64,000 bases of DNA from Aurantimicrobium sp. INA4. GTDB lineage: Bacteria; Actinomycetota; Actinomycetes; Actinomycetales; Microbacteriaceae. A program made the position numbers and the translations under genes. The DNA lies in the NCBI RefSeq assembly GCF_027924525.1, contig NZ_AP027040.1, positions 1,178,001-1,242,000 of the forward strand, read 5' to 3'. A model generated the notes under the pieces. That model searched no databases. It was given only the letters and a program-made list of their open reading frames with translations, and had not been told where the DNA came from. Of the stretch, positions 1 through 11,363 are shown piece by piece (the first letter of the stretch is position 1; each line of letters starts with the position of its first letter).

Positions 1-551
1 AGAATTCCCCAGCTTGACGGGTGAGTGAACCACCCTCAACAAGATCACTCAGATCCCGGACACTATGCGAGAACTTTCGAATGTTCACAGCCCAATGCTG
101 GGAAGTGATGTCTGGGATGGTCACGTGCAAACGGGAACCATCAGGAAGTGATGCGTCCACGAATGGAGACGACATATCCACGCGGCGTCCTGACGTTTGC
201 AGCATTCGCTCAACGAGATCGCGAACCTGGACATTGGTCATGCTCAAATCTGTGAGTTCAGCAACTCCATAACGAGCGACGAACACCTGTGTAGGCGAGT
301 TGATCCAAATCTCTTCGATGGAGGGATCATCAAGGAAGGCTTGCAAGGGGCCAAATCCCGCCAGTTCTGCCATGGCCAAGCTGTGGAGCTCAGTATCAGT
401 GAGCGGCTCTCCTGAATTGTGAACTCCGTTGCGAACAATCTCGTTACGTAACAGCTTTTCAAGATCCTCCGTAGAGGTCGCCCCGGCGGCAACTGAGTCA
501 TGTGCTTTGGCACGAACTGCACCAACGATGCGGGAAATGGAATCTGACATT
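1..551 (-). CDS. CpaF/TadA-type secretion ATPase, N-terminal part (runs off the left edge)
   Basis: An open frame starts at an ATG (549-551) and continues without a stop to base 1, giving 183 residues. The translation begins MSDSISRIVGAVRAK and contains the phrases AELAGFGPLQAF, DDPSIEEIWINSP and GSRLHVTIPD. These are typical of the N-terminal half of CpaF-like hexameric ATPases, which power Tad/Flp pilus or type II-like secretion. The Walker A and B motifs would lie outside the window. The family assignment comes from recognised motifs; which machine it drives cannot be told without the genes to the left. No tad partner gene is visible here. Confidence 0.8.
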
Positions 552-713
552 CAGATAGCATGCCCGTTCCAGTTTTACTCCCGCAGGAGTTATCCACATC
601 TCTGCCCTAAACCAGAACACGCTCTGTTTCTTGGGGCGACTGAGCAGCCTTACACAAACAACGGTTGTATATTCCAAAACTGTGCAAAGAGCGGGCAAAT
701 ACCAAAAGTTGAA

Positions 714-1541
714 TCAACAGAGCTTCTTAACAACCCCAGAAACCACCAGGTTGAGCTCTGCAGGCCAATCTTGAGTGGCAGGTTCTCCCGGTTCCAGAAT
801 GAAATTCTTTGTGGCTGCCCAAGAAATGAGTTGCTCAACGTTCTCGAGTGAAGAGGTGACCGCGGCATCCTTCGCAAGGGCGCGAAGGAACTCGCCCTTG
901 CCTTTCTTGTTGAAGTGGTTCAGCGCACGCAACTGACCGTTTTCCCCCTTTGTCACCACGCGCAGATAAACCGTGTTCTCAGCAGGAGCAAGTGGTGTGA
1001 GAGCTGAATAGCCTTCAGAGCGCAAATCAAGCACTAGTTGATGCTTTTCCTTCAGCCTCTTTGCTAGCGCTTTGCTACTTGCCTCTGCCCAAGCTTTTTT
1101 AAGAGTTCCAGCGGCCAATGAAGGCAGTTTGGAGTCGAAAGAGAGCCGATATGCAGGAATGAGATCAACTGCTCTCACGGGCCCCAGGAGAGCAGACTGG
1201 ATAAGAACATGTTCCCCGAGGAAAGTACGAGCCTCGGCAGGAAGATTGATTGCTCCCAGGCCGTCATAAAGCACGCCGGTATAACGATCAATGGCGGGCA
1301 TGGTTGGTGAGGTCTTGACCGCCTTATTGCGGTCAACCTCGCCCATTTGCTTGGGGCTGAGCTTGAGAACCTCGGCACACACCTTAGGTTTACGAGCCAG
1401 AGACACTGTAGCCGCTACCACACGCTTACGAATGGCATTGAGTTCGGGGAAAGCCAGGGCAGATTCGACAAGCAGCTGCTCCAAGGGAGCGCCTTCTCCC
1501 CCATCACGCTTCGTTTCCGAAGGTGGCAACAGAATCAACAT
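714..1541 (-). CDS. yaaA: YaaA family peroxide-stress protein
   Basis: The 275-residue product begins MLILLPPSETKR, the family's hallmark N-terminus (PPSETK). It contains LSPKQMGEVDRN and the AIDRYTGVLYDGL stretch, also typical of YaaA (DUF328/UPF0246). In E. coli the family lowers intracellular free iron during hydrogen peroxide stress, and members bind DNA. The length is close to the usual 245-260 residues, slightly long. It is a single gene between the secretion ATPase and the ATP synthase operon, on the same strand as both. No obvious SigH-type promoter was seen directly upstream. Confidence 0.85.
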   Translation of the reverse strand: MLILLPPSETKRDGGEGAPLEQLLVESALAFPELNAIRKRVVAATVSLARKPKVCAEVLKLSPKQMGEVDRNKAVKTSPTMPAIDRYTGVLYDGLGAINLPAEARTFLGEHVLIQSALLGPVRAVDLIPAYRLSFDSKLPSLAAGTLKKAWAEASSKALAKRLKEKHQLVLDLRSEGYSALTPLAPAENTVYLRVVTKGENGQLRALNHFNKKGKGEFLRALAKDAAVTSSLENVEQLISWAATKNFILEPGEPATQDWPAELNLVVSGVVKKLC

Positions 1542-1618
1542 AACAATCCCTTAAGTGCAAACGCCCACAGGAAGAGCGAATCTTCAACCGCGGGCATCAG
1601 CGTGTGTGAGGTTGAGCG

Positions 1619-1891
1619 TTAGCCAACCAATTCTGCGGCAGAGGCAACAACAGAAACGTTGTTGTTTTCAACCGAAAGGAAACCACCCTCAGCGTTAGCG
1701 GTGATCTTCGAGCCATCTTCCGTGGTGACACGAACTTCACCGCCGGCAAGGATTGCCAACATGGGTTCGTGACCGGGGAGAATACCGATCTCGCCTTCGC
1801 TGGTCTTGGCAACAACCATAGAGGCTGCGCCAGACCAGACTTCCTGGTCGGCAGCTACAACGCTGACCTGGAGGAGAGAAGTAGTAGCCAT
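1619..1891 (-). CDS. atpC: ATP synthase epsilon subunit, short form
   Basis: The start chosen is the ATG at 1891 (MATTSLLQVSVVAADQEVW), 2 bases after the atpD stop. This gives 90 residues. Longer upstream starts would run into atpD. The beta-sandwich domain is present (GEIGILPGHEPMLAILAGGEVRV). The protein ends right after it (AAELVG), so the C-terminal two-helix domain of typical 130-140 residue epsilon subunits is missing. That domain inhibits ATP hydrolysis in several bacteria. Short epsilons are known in related actinobacteria, so this is probably normal for the lineage and not a truncation. It is the last gene of the atp operon. Confidence 0.93.
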   Translation of the reverse strand: MATTSLLQVSVVAADQEVWSGAASMVVAKTSEGEIGILPGHEPMLAILAGGEVRVTTEDGSKITANAEGGFLSVENNNVSVVASAAELVG

Positions 1892-1893
1892 GA

Positions 1894-3417
<1,524 letters not shown>

Positions 3418-3440
3418 TTACCTGGTTTGGGAAGTCTGTG

Positions 3441-4340
3441 TTACTTGGCGGACGACAAGGCGTCGGCGCCACCAACGATTTCGGAAATTTGCTGCGTGAT
3501 CTCGGACTGACGAGCGTTGTTCGCCAGACGGGTGTAGTCGCGGATGAGTTTGTCAGCGTTGTCGCTGGCAGACTTCATCGCGCGCTGACGGCTCGCGTGC
3601 TCAGACGCAGCCGACTGAAGCATGGCGTTGAAGATGCGGCTCTCGATGTAAACCGGGAGGAGTGCATCCAACACCTTGTCTGCTTCAGGCTCGAATTCGT
3701 AGAGAGGCAATACCTCATTTTCTCCGGGCTCATCCACGCCTTCAACAACTTCCAAAGGAAGCATGCGAACAACGTGGGGAACCTGAGAAACCATGGATAC
3801 GAAACGGTTGTAGACAACGTGAATCTCGTCCACACCACCATCGGTGTAGTCGCGCAAGAAGCTTTCGAGAACAGTGTTCGCGATTTCCTGAGCGGTTTCG
3901 AATACAGGCTGGTCAGTGCCGCCGGTCCAAACGCGCTCAGCAGGACGCTGGCGGAAGGAGAAGTAGGCGTTTGCTTTACGACCAACAAGGAAGTAGACAA
4001 CCTCTTTGCCCTGTTCACGCAGCAGTTCTGCCAACTGCTCAGATTCACGCAGAACCTGAGAGCTGAAAGCGCCAGCAAGACCACGGTCAGAGGTGAGGAT
4101 CACAATCGCGGCGCGACGAATCTGCTCAGGCTCAGTGGTGAGCACGTGTGACACGTTGGAGTACGTGGCCACAGCAGATACCGCACGAGTAATCGCACGT
4201 GAGTATGGCGTGGATTGCATTACTCGCGCCTGCGCTTTTTGAATACGCGAGGCAGAGATCAGCTCCATTGCACGCGTGATCTTCTTGGTCGTCTGGGCAG
4301 AACGAATTTTCTGCCTATAGACCCGAAGTTGCGCTCCCAT
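3441..4340 (-). CDS. atpG: ATP synthase gamma subunit
   Basis: This is the central rotor shaft of F1, 299 residues. It begins [29 protein letters not shown], the conserved N-terminal helix, and ends with the matching C-terminal helix ([19 protein letters not shown]). The start ATG at 4340 follows a GGAGAGAC ribosome site. It is located between atpA and atpD as in other bacteria. Confidence 0.97.
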   Translation of the reverse strand: MGAQLRVYRQKIRSAQTTKKITRAMELISASRIQKAQARVMQSTPYSRAITRAVSAVATYSNVSHVLTTEPEQIRRAAIVILTSDRGLAGAFSSQVLRESEQLAELLREQGKEVVYFLVGRKANAYFSFRQRPAERVWTGGTDQPVFETAQEIANTVLESFLRDYTDGGVDEIHVVYNRFVSMVSQVPHVVRMLPLEVVEGVDEPGENEVLPLYEFEPEADKVLDALLPVYIESRIFNAMLQSAASEHASRQRAMKSASDNADKLIRDYTRLANNARQSEITQQISEIVGGADALSSAK

Positions 4341-4388
4341 GTCTCTCCTGAGGTTTCTCTAAAGGTGGTTGATGTCTATGAAGGGCGC

Positions 4389-6029
4389 TTAGCGCTTCTT
4401 CTTGACAATCTTTTCCTGGTTGACGTCGTCTTCATCGATAGCGGTGAACTCTTCGTTGCCCACGGAGGACAAAGAAGAACCGTCACCGACCTGGAACTCC
4501 TTCTTGAAGGCAACAACTGCCTTCTCGAGGTCTTCCACAGTCTTGTCATCGAGCACGTTGGTCTCGCGCAGAGTGGTCAGAACCTTGGTCTTGCGACCGA
4601 GGTAGTCGAGGAATTCACGCTCAAATCGCAGGATGTCCTCAACAGGAACCTCATCGAGCTTGCCAGTGGTACCAGCCCAGATGGAGACAACCTGGTCTTC
4701 AACGGGGTATGGGGTGTACTGAGGCTGCTTGAGAAGCTCGGTTAGACGTGCACCACGAGCCAGCTGACGACGGCTAGCGGCGTCAAGGTCGGATGCGAAC
4801 ATCGCGAATGCTTCGAGGGAGCGGTACTGAGCCAGTTCGAGCTTCAAGGTACCGGAGACCTTCTTGATCGACTTGACCTGAGCGTCACCACCCACACGAG
4901 AGACGGAGATACCTACGTCAACAGCTGGACGCTGGTTCGCGTTGAACAGGTCGGACTGCAGGAAGATCTGGCCGTCGGTGATCGAGATCACGTTGGTGGG
5001 GATGTATGCCGAGACGTCGTTTGCCTTGGTCTCGATGATGGGAAGACCGGTCATCGAACCTGCACCGAGCTCGTCAGAGAGCTTTGCACAACGCTCTAGC
5101 AAACGGGAGTGTAAGTAGAACACGTCACCGGGGTATGCTTCACGTCCTGGTGGGCGGCGAAGAAGCAGTGATACAGCACGGTAAGCCTCAGCCTGCTTGG
5201 AGAGGTCATCGAAAATGATGAGTACGTGCTTGCCGCCGTACATCCAGTGCTGACCGATAGCAGAACCGGTGTACGGAGCGAGGTACTTGAAACCTGCGGG
5301 GTCAGATGCAGGAGCAGCCACGATGGTGGTGTACTCCATTGCGCCAGCGTCTTCCAAAGCGCCCTTTACAGCAGCAATGGTGGAACCCTTCTGACCGATA
5401 GCAACGTAGATGCAGCGAACCTGCTTGTTGACGTCGCCGGACTCCCAGTTAGCCTTCTGGTTGATGATGGTGTCGATCGCAATAGCGGTCTTACCCGTCT
5501 GACGGTCACCAATGATGAGCTGACGCTGTCCGCGACCCACAGGGATCATAGCGTCAATAGCCTTGATACCGGTCTGCATGGGCTCGTGTACCGACTTACG
5601 CTGCATAACACCAGGAGCCTGAAGTTCAAGAGCACGACGTCCCTCAATCTTCTTGATGTCACCGAGACCATCGATGGGGTTACCCAGTGGGTCAACCACG
5701 CGACCGAGGTAGCCTTCACCAACAGGAACGGAGAGAACCTCGCCAGTGCGGGTTACTTCCATACCTTCAACGATGCCGGTGAACTCACCGAGGACAACAA
5801 CACCGATCTCGTTCTCGTCGAGGTTCAGTGCCAGGCCGAGGGTGCCATCTTCGAAGCGGATGAGCTCGTTCGCCATCACACCGGGCAGACCCTCAACGTG
5901 GGCAATACCGTCGGCTGCGTCAATAACGTGGCCAACCTCGGTCTTCGAAGCCTTGGTGGGCTTGTAGGAAGAAACGAAGTCCTTGAGAGCGTCGCGGATC
6001 TCGTTGGGGCTGATCGTGAGTTCTGCCAT
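4389..6029 (-). CDS. atpA: ATP synthase alpha subunit
   Basis: The non-catalytic nucleotide-binding F1 subunit, 546 residues from [15 protein letters not shown]. The frame is open 38 codons further upstream, but that part is intergenic and has no family similarity, so the ATG at 6029 is chosen; it follows AAGGAAAACACA. The Walker A motif GDRQTGKT is at residues 174-181. The stretches [20 protein letters not shown] and [18 protein letters not shown] sequence identify it as alpha. The C-terminus is charged and ends in EKIVKKKR. Confidence 0.97.
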   Translation of the reverse strand: MAELTISPNEIRDALKDFVSSYKPTKASKTEVGHVIDAADGIAHVEGLPGVMANELIRFEDGTLGLALNLDENEIGVVVLGEFTGIVEGMEVTRTGEVLSVPVGEGYLGRVVDPLGNPIDGLGDIKKIEGRRALELQAPGVMQRKSVHEPMQTGIKAIDAMIPVGRGQRQLIIGDRQTGKTAIAIDTIINQKANWESGDVNKQVRCIYVAIGQKGSTIAAVKGALEDAGAMEYTTIVAAPASDPAGFKYLAPYTGSAIGQHWMYGGKHVLIIFDDLSKQAEAYRAVSLLLRRPPGREAYPGDVFYLHSRLLERCAKLSDELGAGSMTGLPIIETKANDVSAYIPTNVISITDGQIFLQSDLFNANQRPAVDVGISVSRVGGDAQVKSIKKVSGTLKLELAQYRSLEAFAMFASDLDAASRRQLARGARLTELLKQPQYTPYPVEDQVVSIWAGTTGKLDEVPVEDILRFEREFLDYLGRKTKVLTTLRETNVLDDKTVEDLEKAVVAFKKEFQVGDGSSLSSVGNEEFTAIDEDDVNQEKIVKKKR

Positions 6030-6090
6030 TGTGTTTTCCTTGTCTGACTCAGTCGGGTGACTGAAGGGGTTTGTGAAGTCTTTCCTTGAG

Positions 6091-6888
6091 CTATCCAGCG
6101 AGCTGGAGTCGCAGTTCTTGAATACGGGACGAAACGGAGCCATCGATCACGTCATCGCCAACCTGCACGCGCAGGCCACCAATGATTGCGGGGTCAATGA
6201 CGAGGTTGATGTTGAGCTCGCGTCCGTAAACCTTGGCCAGAGTCTTGCTCAGGCTGGTCAACTGCGCTGGCGCAATCGGTTGTGCACTGGTCACGGTTGC
6301 AATGGTGGCACCTGCCTGGTCTGCAACAACATCTGCTGCGTAGGAAAGCAGGGCACCAATTCGGCGGCCACGAGGCTGCTGAACAAGTGAGGAAACGATA
6401 GCAATGGTTGCTGCCGAGGCCTTGCCCTTGAGCAGTTTCACAACAAGCGCTGCCTTCGCCTTGGTGTCGCCCAGTTTGGATCCGAGGCCAAGCTCGAGTT
6501 CTGCGTCGCTCGACACGGCACGAGAGAACGCGAACAGCTCAGCGTCAACGGATTCATTCTTCTTAGCGCCCGACACAGCAGCGCGGATAGCGATTTCTTC
6601 GACACCGGCCAACAGGTCATCCTGGTTGGACCAGCGGTAGGAGACAATCTGTCCGAGCAGTTTGGAGGATGTTGCATCCAGTCCCTTGCCGAAGACCTTG
6701 CCCAGCAGGGCGGTCTTGTCAGCGGTGGGAACGGCAGGGTCAGCAAGAACGGCGCGCAATTGGGCAGACTCAGCGAGGGCACGACCTGCAGCAAAGAGCT
6801 GTTCGCCCAATGCCAGGTTTGCCTTTGCTCCCAAGCCAGCAAGTGCTGTCTTGGAGCTTTCGATTGCGTGTCTGCTTGCGCTACCCAT
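6091..6888 (-). CDS. atpH: ATP synthase delta subunit
   Basis: Peripheral-stalk subunit of 265 residues, longer than the ~180 residues of proteobacterial delta but usual for actinobacteria. The C-terminal part ([45 protein letters not shown]) is the conserved OSCP/delta signature. Its ATG shares one base with the atpF stop (TAATG), so translation is probably coupled. Confidence 0.95.
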   Translation of the reverse strand: MGSASRHAIESSKTALAGLGAKANLALGEQLFAAGRALAESAQLRAVLADPAVPTADKTALLGKVFGKGLDATSSKLLGQIVSYRWSNQDDLLAGVEEIAIRAAVSGAKKNESVDAELFAFSRAVSSDAELELGLGSKLGDTKAKAALVVKLLKGKASAATIAIVSSLVQQPRGRRIGALLSYAADVVADQAGATIATVTSAQPIAPAQLTSLSKTLAKVYGRELNINLVIDPAIIGGLRVQVGDDVIDGSVSSRIQELRLQLAG

Positions 6889-7433
6889 TACTTAGCTGCC
6901 TTCTCCGACTTTTCCAGATCTGCCAGGAAACGGTCCACGAGAGCCTTGGACTTCTTGTCGTCAGTGAGTGCTTCACCGATGACCCCAGAAGCCAAGTCAA
7001 TTGCGAGGGTGCCCACTTCACTCTTGAGTGAGACCAGAGCGGTTTGACGCTCTGCCTCAATCTGAGCCTTAGCAGTCGCGGTGACGCGAGCTGCCTCTAC
7101 AGTGGCGTTTTCCTTAGCTTCTGCAACGATCTTGACGCCATCTGCGCGAGCAGCGTCACGGATCTTGCCAGCCTCTACACGTGCATCAGCGAGCTGAGCA
7201 GTGTACTTTGCCAGTGCCTCTTCAGCTTCCTTCTGTGCAGCATCTGCCTTTTCAATGTTGCCTTCAATAGCAGCACTGCGTGCTTCCAGGATGGCTGAAA
7301 CGTTGGGCAGAATCTTCTTCCAGAAGAAGATAAGGATGACGGCAAAGATAATCGACGACCAAACGAGGTCGTAGGTTGCAGGTAGAAGAGGGTTTGGTGC
7401 CTCTTCTGCTGCAACGATGAGTGCCTGAAGCAT
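6888..7433 (-). CDS. atpF: ATP synthase b subunit
   Basis: Membrane-anchored peripheral stalk subunit, 181 residues. The ATG at 7433 (MLQALIVAAEEAPNPLLPATYDLVW) is chosen; 25 further upstream codons would overlap atpE and look non-coding. One N-terminal membrane helix (IIFAVILIFFWKKILP) is followed by a long Ala/Glu/Lys-rich coiled coil, as in all b subunits. The gene overlaps atpH by one base. Confidence 0.95.
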   Translation of the reverse strand: MLQALIVAAEEAPNPLLPATYDLVWSSIIFAVILIFFWKKILPNVSAILEARSAAIEGNIEKADAAQKEAEEALAKYTAQLADARVEAGKIRDAARADGVKIVAEAKENATVEAARVTATAKAQIEAERQTALVSLKSEVGTLAIDLASGVIGEALTDDKKSKALVDRFLADLEKSEKAAK

Positions 7434-7464
7434 GTTGTCTCCGTGTCGAAAGAGCGGAATGTGA

Positions 7465-7746
<282 letters not shown>

Positions 7747-8559
7747 TTAGTGTTCCTCAGCCAGCGCGAGCTGGATGTAGACCGTTGTAAGCAGGGTGAA
7801 TACGTATGCCTGAAGCACAGCCACCAACATCTCAAAGAGAGTGAAGATGAAGCCGAAAGCAAACGTTCCGATTCCGAACAGCTTCCAGAAGCCGTCCATT
7901 TCGAAGAAGAAGAACCAGGTTGCGGAGAAGGCCAGCACCAGCAGGAGGTGGCCGGCAACCATGTTCATCAGAAGACGAAGAGCGAGGGTGATCGGACGCA
8001 GGATGAAGATTGAGAAGAACTCAATCGGAGTCACGATCACGTAGATAGGCCAAGGAACCCCTGGTGGGAACAAGGAGGCTTTGAGGAATGTCAGGGGGTG
8101 CTTCTTGAGACCTGCGTATACGAAGGCAACATAGGCAACCAGTGCCAACACCAGTGGCAAACCAATGGTTGAGGTTCCCGCGATGTTGAATCCGGGGATG
8201 ATGCCCGGAATGTTCATGGCTAGAACGGTGAAGAAAATACCGGTGAGCAGAGGTAGGAAGCGCTTCGCGTCTTTCTTACCCAGCAGGTCTTCAGCGATGT
8301 TGACGCGAACAACATCCAGCGCCATTTCCGCAAGTGACTGGCCCTTGGAGGGAACAATCTTGAGGTTACGAGTTGCTAAAGCGAAGAAGGTGATGAGAAT
8401 CGCCGCCATGAAGAACTTGACGAGAATGATGCGGTTGATCTCGAAGGGGGTGCCGTCGAAGAGAATGACGGGCGGGAAGAATTCGTAGATCGATGGCCCG
8501 TGAAAGCTCGGAGCGTCCTCAGTGGAGGCGATGAGCTTGGTTACAGCGTTTACTAGCAG
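7747..8559 (-). CDS. atpB: ATP synthase a subunit, apparent CTG start
   Basis: Fo proton-channel subunit, 270 residues if translation starts at CTG 8559. The first in-frame ATG (8409) would cut away 50 residues, including part of helix 1 and the conserved stretch FHGPSIYEFFPPVILFDGTPF. No ATG, GTG or TTG exists in frame between the upstream stop near 8700 and that ATG. The CTG is preceded by AGGAG (8566-8570) with a 6-base spacer. The later helix with the essential arginine (ALRLLMNMVAGHLLLVLAF) is intact. It is the first gene of the atp operon proper. Confidence 0.92.
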   Translation of the reverse strand: MLVNAVTKLIASTEDAPSFHGPSIYEFFPPVILFDGTPFEINRIILVKFFMAAILITFFALATRNLKIVPSKGQSLAEMALDVVRVNIAEDLLGKKDAKRFLPLLTGIFFTVLAMNIPGIIPGFNIAGTSTIGLPLVLALVAYVAFVYAGLKKHPLTFLKASLFPPGVPWPIYVIVTPIEFFSIFILRPITLALRLLMNMVAGHLLLVLAFSATWFFFFEMDGFWKLFGIGTFAFGFIFTLFEMLVAVLQAYVFTLLTTVYIQLALAEEH

Positions 8560-8858
8560 CGCTATCTCCTGTTTCGGGGCGTGGAGCTTCTGCTCTCGCG
8601 TCGACGAACATGCGGTATCCCCCAGCAGTGCAATCTCGTTTGGCTTCGTTGTCGAAACGTGACTGATTGTTCCGCAGTTGGTGCGAGGGATTACTCAAGA
8701 CTTTACAGGCAAAATCGGCTGCTGAGCCAATCCCCATGACACTTACCGGTCAGCGGAAAGACTTTCTTTGTGACCTTCCCAACTCCCCCGAAAAGACGGG
8801 CAAGAACAAACCCCAGACAATGTCTGGGGTTTGGCGAAAAAAGCTGTGAAAAAGCGTG
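8560..8858 (-). promoter_or_regulatory. Spacer upstream of atpB; probable atp operon leader
   Basis: About 300 bases without a gene lie between the atpI-like gene and atpB. It holds the hairpin at 8808-8832 and, next to atpB, the AGGAG site. I could not pick out a convincing -35/-10 pair. Short open frames here show no recognisable protein. The position suggests that the operon promoter and leader lie here; that is inference. Confidence 0.35.
8808..8832 (-). terminator. Hairpin between the atpI-like gene and atpB
   Basis: A perfect 11-bp stem (AAACCCCAGAC with GTCTGGGGTTT) closes a 3-base loop. On the minus strand it comes 26 bases after the atpI-like stop and is followed by a weak T-rich run (GTTTGTTCTT). 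It could attenuate transcription from the atpI side. The short T tract makes it a weak intrinsic terminator. Confidence 0.5.
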
Positions 8859-9314
8859 TTATTTCAAATCTGAAACATAGGGCATGCGGGTCTTCATCAC
8901 CACGACCACATCCACCACGAGCGAGGAGATCACTCCAGCAATCAACGACAAGAACAATGCCGTGGGATTAATCCACGGCTGATCGCGCAGCGCAATGGCC
9001 GCAACGATAAATGCCACAAACTTCAGAAGCCATGCGCCGAGCACAATCGCAAAGAACGCCACGATGTCATAACGCACGGCGATGAGGATACTCAGCGCCG
9101 TAATTCCGAGGAACACTCCAGCCATGGCCGCACCAATAACGGCACTCCACGCAGCTGTTGGTCCTGCCACGAGGAGGCCAATGACTCCTCCCACCACAGC
9201 AATCGCTGCGGCGAAAGCAAAGCCATAGGCCAGGGTCCGCTTGAGAACGGGAACAGAGCTGGGTACAGCCCGACCACCATTGGGAAAGGAAGCCGCTACA
9301 TCAGGATTAGTCAT
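8859..9314 (-). CDS. AtpI-like integral membrane protein
   Basis: A 151-residue protein with about four membrane helices (for example YGFAFAAAIAVVGGVIGLLVAG and AFFAIVLGAWLLKFVAFIVAAIAL). It lies directly upstream of the ATP synthase operon, where actinobacteria carry an AtpI-like gene. In other bacteria AtpI helps c-ring assembly or acts with ion transport. Sequence conservation in this family is low, so the call leans on topology and position. It follows the wecA-like gene by 5 bases and is likely co-transcribed with it. Confidence 0.65.
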   Translation of the reverse strand: MTNPDVAASFPNGGRAVPSSVPVLKRTLAYGFAFAAAIAVVGGVIGLLVAGPTAAWSAVIGAAMAGVFLGITALSILIAVRYDIVAFFAIVLGAWLLKFVAFIVAAIALRDQPWINPTALFLSLIAGVISSLVVDVVVVMKTRMPYVSDLK

Positions 9315-9319
9315 GGTTT

Positions 9320-10642
9320 TTAGCCTTTGTTCTCGTTCTCATCAGCAAATTTCGGCGAAGCACTCTTCCCGCGCTTGACGATTCCCTCGCCTAAGTTGAT
9401 CTGGCCTGTTGCGCCGGCAATAACGTCTTCAGCGGGGACAGGAATATCATCACCAAACTTGTTACTGGCGGCATCCAGTGGGTCATACTCAGCCAAGACG
9501 GCATCGTCCTTGAGGGATTGGATTGCCACTTCAGCTTTCTGGCGCCTGGTCAATGGAAACACCGTCAATACGGTGCTGATGATTGTTCCCACAATCAAGA
9601 ACACAATCGCTATGGCATAGGGCTTGACGATGAAGAACAACAGGAAGCCAATGGACACCACCGCAGTCCAGGTGTACAGAATGAGCACTGCTTGGAGGTG
9701 GGAGTGCCCCATGTCGAGAAGGCGATGGTGAAGGTGCTTACGGTCTGCCGTAAAGGGAGACTTTCCAGCACTTACGCGCCGCAACACAGCCAAAGAGAAA
9801 TCAACCAGTGGCAGGAGCAAGATGGCAAAGGGAAGCATGATGGGCAAGAACGCTGGCAGCAGTTGAGACTTACCCAAACCAGTTTCGGTAAATGCACTGG
9901 GGTCAATTTGCCCAGTCACCGCAATAGCTGCAACAGCCATGAGGAGCCCTACGAGCATGGAGCCAGCATCCCCCATAAACAAGCGGGCTTTGTGCCAGTT
10001 AAAGGGTAAGAACCCTGCACACGCTCCGACAAGAACTGCTGCGATGAGAGAAGCAAGGTTGAAGTAGTTGGAGGGGCTGGTCTCGCGAGCTAACAAGTAG
10101 CTATAGATCAAGAACACCCCGTTGGAAATCAACGAGACACCGGCCACCAAACCGTCAAGACCGTCAATGAAGTTGACGGCGTTCATGACAAGCACGATCA
10201 CGAAGATGGTGAGCAGGAAAGACATCGTGGGAGAACCCACCGTGATGCCGCCAATAGGCAAAGAAAGAATTTGCACACCCTGCCAGGCAACCAGTGCAGC
10301 GATACCTAACTGGGCCGCAAGCTTGATGGTCCAGTCCAAATCCCACAGATCATCGAGCACACCCACCAAAACGATGAGGAATGCTGCACCCATGATGGCC
10401 AGAACGGGTCCTGGCTGGGCAAAGATGACGTGGAAGAAGTCAATCTGGCTTGCCACGATGAAGGCAACCAAAATTCCTAGGAACATGGCCACGCCACCCA
10501 AACGAGGAGTGGGAGTGGTGTGAACATCGCGCTCACGAATCTTGGGATAAAGCTTGTATTTCAGACTGAGGCGCCTAATGGCGAACGAAAACCCGAAAGT
10601 CACGAGGGCGGTGGCCAAAGCCATCAGTGCAAGCATCACCAT
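9320..10642 (-). CDS. WecA/TagO-type undecaprenyl-phosphate sugar-1-phosphate transferase
   Basis: A 440-residue polytopic membrane enzyme of the MraY/WecA family. It transfers a sugar-1-phosphate (GlcNAc-1-P in studied members) to undecaprenyl phosphate and so starts a lipid-linked glycan. Visible motifs are NFIDGLDGLVAG (aspartates of the active site), MGDAGSM, and HLHHRLLDMGHS near the end of the catalytic core, the WecA-type histidine motif. A hydrophilic tail of ~70 residues follows the last helix. It lies between tsaC (5-base gap) and the atpI-like gene, the order seen in mycobacteria (rfe next to atpI). It may initiate the glycan built by genes elsewhere in this window. Confidence 0.85.
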   Translation of the reverse strand: MVMLALMALATALVTFGFSFAIRRLSLKYKLYPKIRERDVHTTPTPRLGGVAMFLGILVAFIVASQIDFFHVIFAQPGPVLAIMGAAFLIVLVGVLDDLWDLDWTIKLAAQLGIAALVAWQGVQILSLPIGGITVGSPTMSFLLTIFVIVLVMNAVNFIDGLDGLVAGVSLISNGVFLIYSYLLARETSPSNYFNLASLIAAVLVGACAGFLPFNWHKARLFMGDAGSMLVGLLMAVAAIAVTGQIDPSAFTETGLGKSQLLPAFLPIMLPFAILLLPLVDFSLAVLRRVSAGKSPFTADRKHLHHRLLDMGHSHLQAVLILYTWTAVVSIGFLLFFIVKPYAIAIVFLIVGTIISTVLTVFPLTRRQKAEVAIQSLKDDAVLAEYDPLDAASNKFGDDIPVPAEDVIAGATGQINLGEGIVKRGKSASPKFADENENKG

Positions 10643-10647
10643 GAGAG

Positions 10648-11325
10648 TTAGCCCACCACGTCTGTCGACGGTTCGAGAACATCACCGATGACCTCTCGTA
10701 ATTGTGCAGCAGAAATCACACCGTCGCGAAGAATGCGGATTCCACCTTCGCCTCGGGAAAGCGCCGTTGCATCCACAATGGTGGAGGCTAAACCGGCGTT
10801 GGCTTCTCCCCCATCTAGATACACCTCTACGCGTGCACCCAGCTGGTCATGAGCATCCTGTGCGGTTACCGCAGCAGGCTGACCAGTCAAGTTAGCTGAG
10901 GAAACAGCCAGCGGGCCTGTCTCGGCAAGGAGCTCTAAGGCAACCGGGTGGGAAGGAACACGAACAGCAACAGTGCCGTTGGTGTCTCCTAAGTCCCACG
11001 CCAATGAAGGCTGCGCCTCCAAGATGATCGTCAACCCGCCTGGCCAGAACGCATCTGCCAGAGCACGCACTTCATCGGGAATGTTTTGCGCCAAACCATC
11101 CATCGTCGCCACGGAAGGCATCAACACTGGTGGCGGAGATTGACGGCCACGACCTTTTGCCTCAAGAAGTAATTGCACCGCCTCGGCACTAAACGCATTT
11201 GCCCCGACACCGTAAACGGTGTCCGTGGGCAAGACGACAAGTTGACCTTTGGCAACAGCTTGCCTGGCAAGCCGCGTTCCGGTCAAAAGCTCAGCATTAT
11301 CTGAGCAGTCGTAGATGCGTGACAT
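10648..11325 (-). CDS. tsaC: L-threonylcarbamoyladenylate synthase (Sua5/TsaC)
   Basis: A 225-residue YrdC-domain protein. It makes threonylcarbamoyl-AMP for the t6A37 modification of ANN-decoding tRNAs. The motif LPTDTVYGVGANAF is the ATP/threonine site, and PLAVSSANLTGQPA is the second signature. It lacks the extra C-terminal Sua5 domain, as is usual for TsaC-length proteins. Together with prmC it belongs to the translation-linked genes of the conserved actinobacterial block. Confidence 0.92.
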   Translation of the reverse strand: MSRIYDCSDNAELLTGTRLARQAVAKGQLVVLPTDTVYGVGANAFSAEAVQLLLEAKGRGRQSPPPVLMPSVATMDGLAQNIPDEVRALADAFWPGGLTIILEAQPSLAWDLGDTNGTVAVRVPSHPVALELLAETGPLAVSSANLTGQPAAVTAQDAHDQLGARVEVYLDGGEANAGLASTIVDATALSRGEGGIRILRDGVISAAQLREVIGDVLEPSTDVVG

Positions 11326-11363
11326 AACTCACCCAGTTTACGGGTGAAGAGCTCCGCACTTCC

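Noticed and set aside
11329-11347. Small hairpin TCACCC/GGGTGA before tsaC
   Set aside because: The stem is six pairs, with no T tract, and it is too near the tsaC start to be a convincing terminator.
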